A DNA stretch of 64,000 bases from Paracoccus thiocyanatus. Lineage in GTDB: Bacteria > Pseudomonadota > Alphaproteobacteria > Rhodobacterales > Rhodobacteraceae. A program made the position numbers and the translations under genes. The notes below the pieces were generated by a model. That model ran no database searches. It was not told the origin of the DNA and saw nothing but the letters and a program-made list of their open reading frames with translations. Positions 63,708 through 64,000 of this stretch are shown here, in pieces. Numbering within the stretch: position 1 is the stretch's first letter; each line of letters opens with the position of its first letter. The stretch is from the NCBI RefSeq assembly GCF_900156255.1, contig NZ_FTMK01000001.1, positions 186,001 through 250,000 on the forward strand, in the 5' to 3' direction.

Positions 63708-64000
63708 CTAGAAAAGCGATTTCTGCCCCTTGGGCTCGCGCGGCTTGCGGGCGGGCTTGGCCGGGGATGCGTCGGGGGGCGCGTCGGGGCGCGCCGCCAT
63801 GCGGCCGTCCAGGAACTCGATCTCGAAGCGCGGGGTCTGCGCCGCCTTGACCGCATCGGTCAGCAGGCCCGAGGGGCCACGGACGACGGCAAAGCCGCGG
63901 CGCAGCGTCTCGCGATAGCCCAGGGTCTGGCGCAGCCGGTCCAGCCGCTCCAGCGCCTCGCGCCGCGGCGGCAGCATGCGCGCGGCGGCGGCGGCAAGCC
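63708..64000 (-). CDS. xseA: Exodeoxyribonuclease VII large subunit, C-terminal end (start outside window)
   Basis: About 97 codons to the stop. LERLDRLRQTLGYRETLRRGFAVVRG and DAVKAAQTPRFEIEFLDGRM are the end of the coiled coil and the last beta strands of XseA. The frame stays open to the window edge. The lysine-rich tail ends KGQKSLF. The large subunit carries the nuclease domain, which lies outside. Confidence 0.85.
   Translation of the reverse strand, partial: LAAAAARMLPPRREALERLDRLRQTLGYRETLRRGFAVVRGPSGLLTDAVKAAQTPRFEIEFLDGRMAARPDAPPDASPAKPARKPREPKGQKSLF

Overview
The window is a GC-rich chromosomal segment from an alphaproteobacterium of the Rhodobacterales, most like Paracoccus. This rests on gene content: DUF4169 and ribbon-helix-helix genes after fumC, a hemD - Mic60-like - hemY run, BamE divergent from YceD/DUF177, BetI-BetB-BetA beside ChoXWV, an adrenodoxin-type ferredoxin, OlsB and an SspB of the alphaproteobacterial type. 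I see no transposase, phage gene, rRNA or CRISPR array. Most of the window is housekeeping DNA with tight operons and frequent 4-nt stop/start overlaps.

Layout. 1-6.9 kb: anmK (5' cut off), a secreted PRC-barrel protein, two identical tRNA-Asp genes, sspB, fumC, yebC and an argP/argO divergent pair. 7-14.8 kb: a choline-to-glycine-betaine locus, with choXWV divergent from betI-betB-betA around a clear BetI-type palindrome. 14.8-22.6 kb: YceD, bamE, msrB, olsB, tgt, rnd, an MgtC-like gene, hisA-hisF-hisE and a DUF2147 protein. 22.7-26.9 kb: a trehalose operon otsB - GH15 - otsA. 27-39 kb: an acyl-CoA synthetase, a BON/LysM protein, a CAP protein, an ABC exporter, EVE and YciI proteins, gpsA, tsaD, hemD, Mic60-like, hemY and tRNA-Thr. 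39-40.7 kb: a DUF302 protein, then a scar holding two broken secreted-protein genes. 40.8-43.5 kb: a coupled purU-folD-FAH operon.

The most unusual part is 43.8-58.3 kb. A plus-strand operon of eight genes (ketopantoate-reductase-like, enolase-superfamily dehydratase, 3-mercaptopyruvate-type sulfurtransferase, a 939-residue FAD/FeS D-2-hydroxyacid dehydrogenase, persulfide-dioxygenase-like hydrolase, type II sulfide:quinone reductase, TauE exporter, YciI) runs head-on into a minus-strand operon for the nickel-pincer nucleotide cofactor of lactate racemase. That operon holds larB, larE, a larC with 30 histidines in 48 residues, a separate LarC C-domain-like protein and, as first gene, a 595-residue protein of no family I recognise. 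No larA is present. I infer that the two operons serve one pathway, in which a 2-hydroxyacid, possibly a sulfur-containing one such as 3-mercaptolactate, is racemised, oxidised and desulfurised.

58.7-64 kb returns to ordinary genes: thioredoxin-like, gph, a DUF442 protein, a 24-residue membrane peptide, typA, a TetR-like regulator, a ferredoxin and xseA (5' cut off).

Three patterns cut across the window: four GGAAC-N16/17-(C)GTT promoter-like sites of the alphaproteobacterial EcfG type upstream of stress-type genes, three copies of a short hairpin-plus-GTATTTGG element after genes, and four convergent gene pairs whose stop codons interlock in a 4-bp palindrome.
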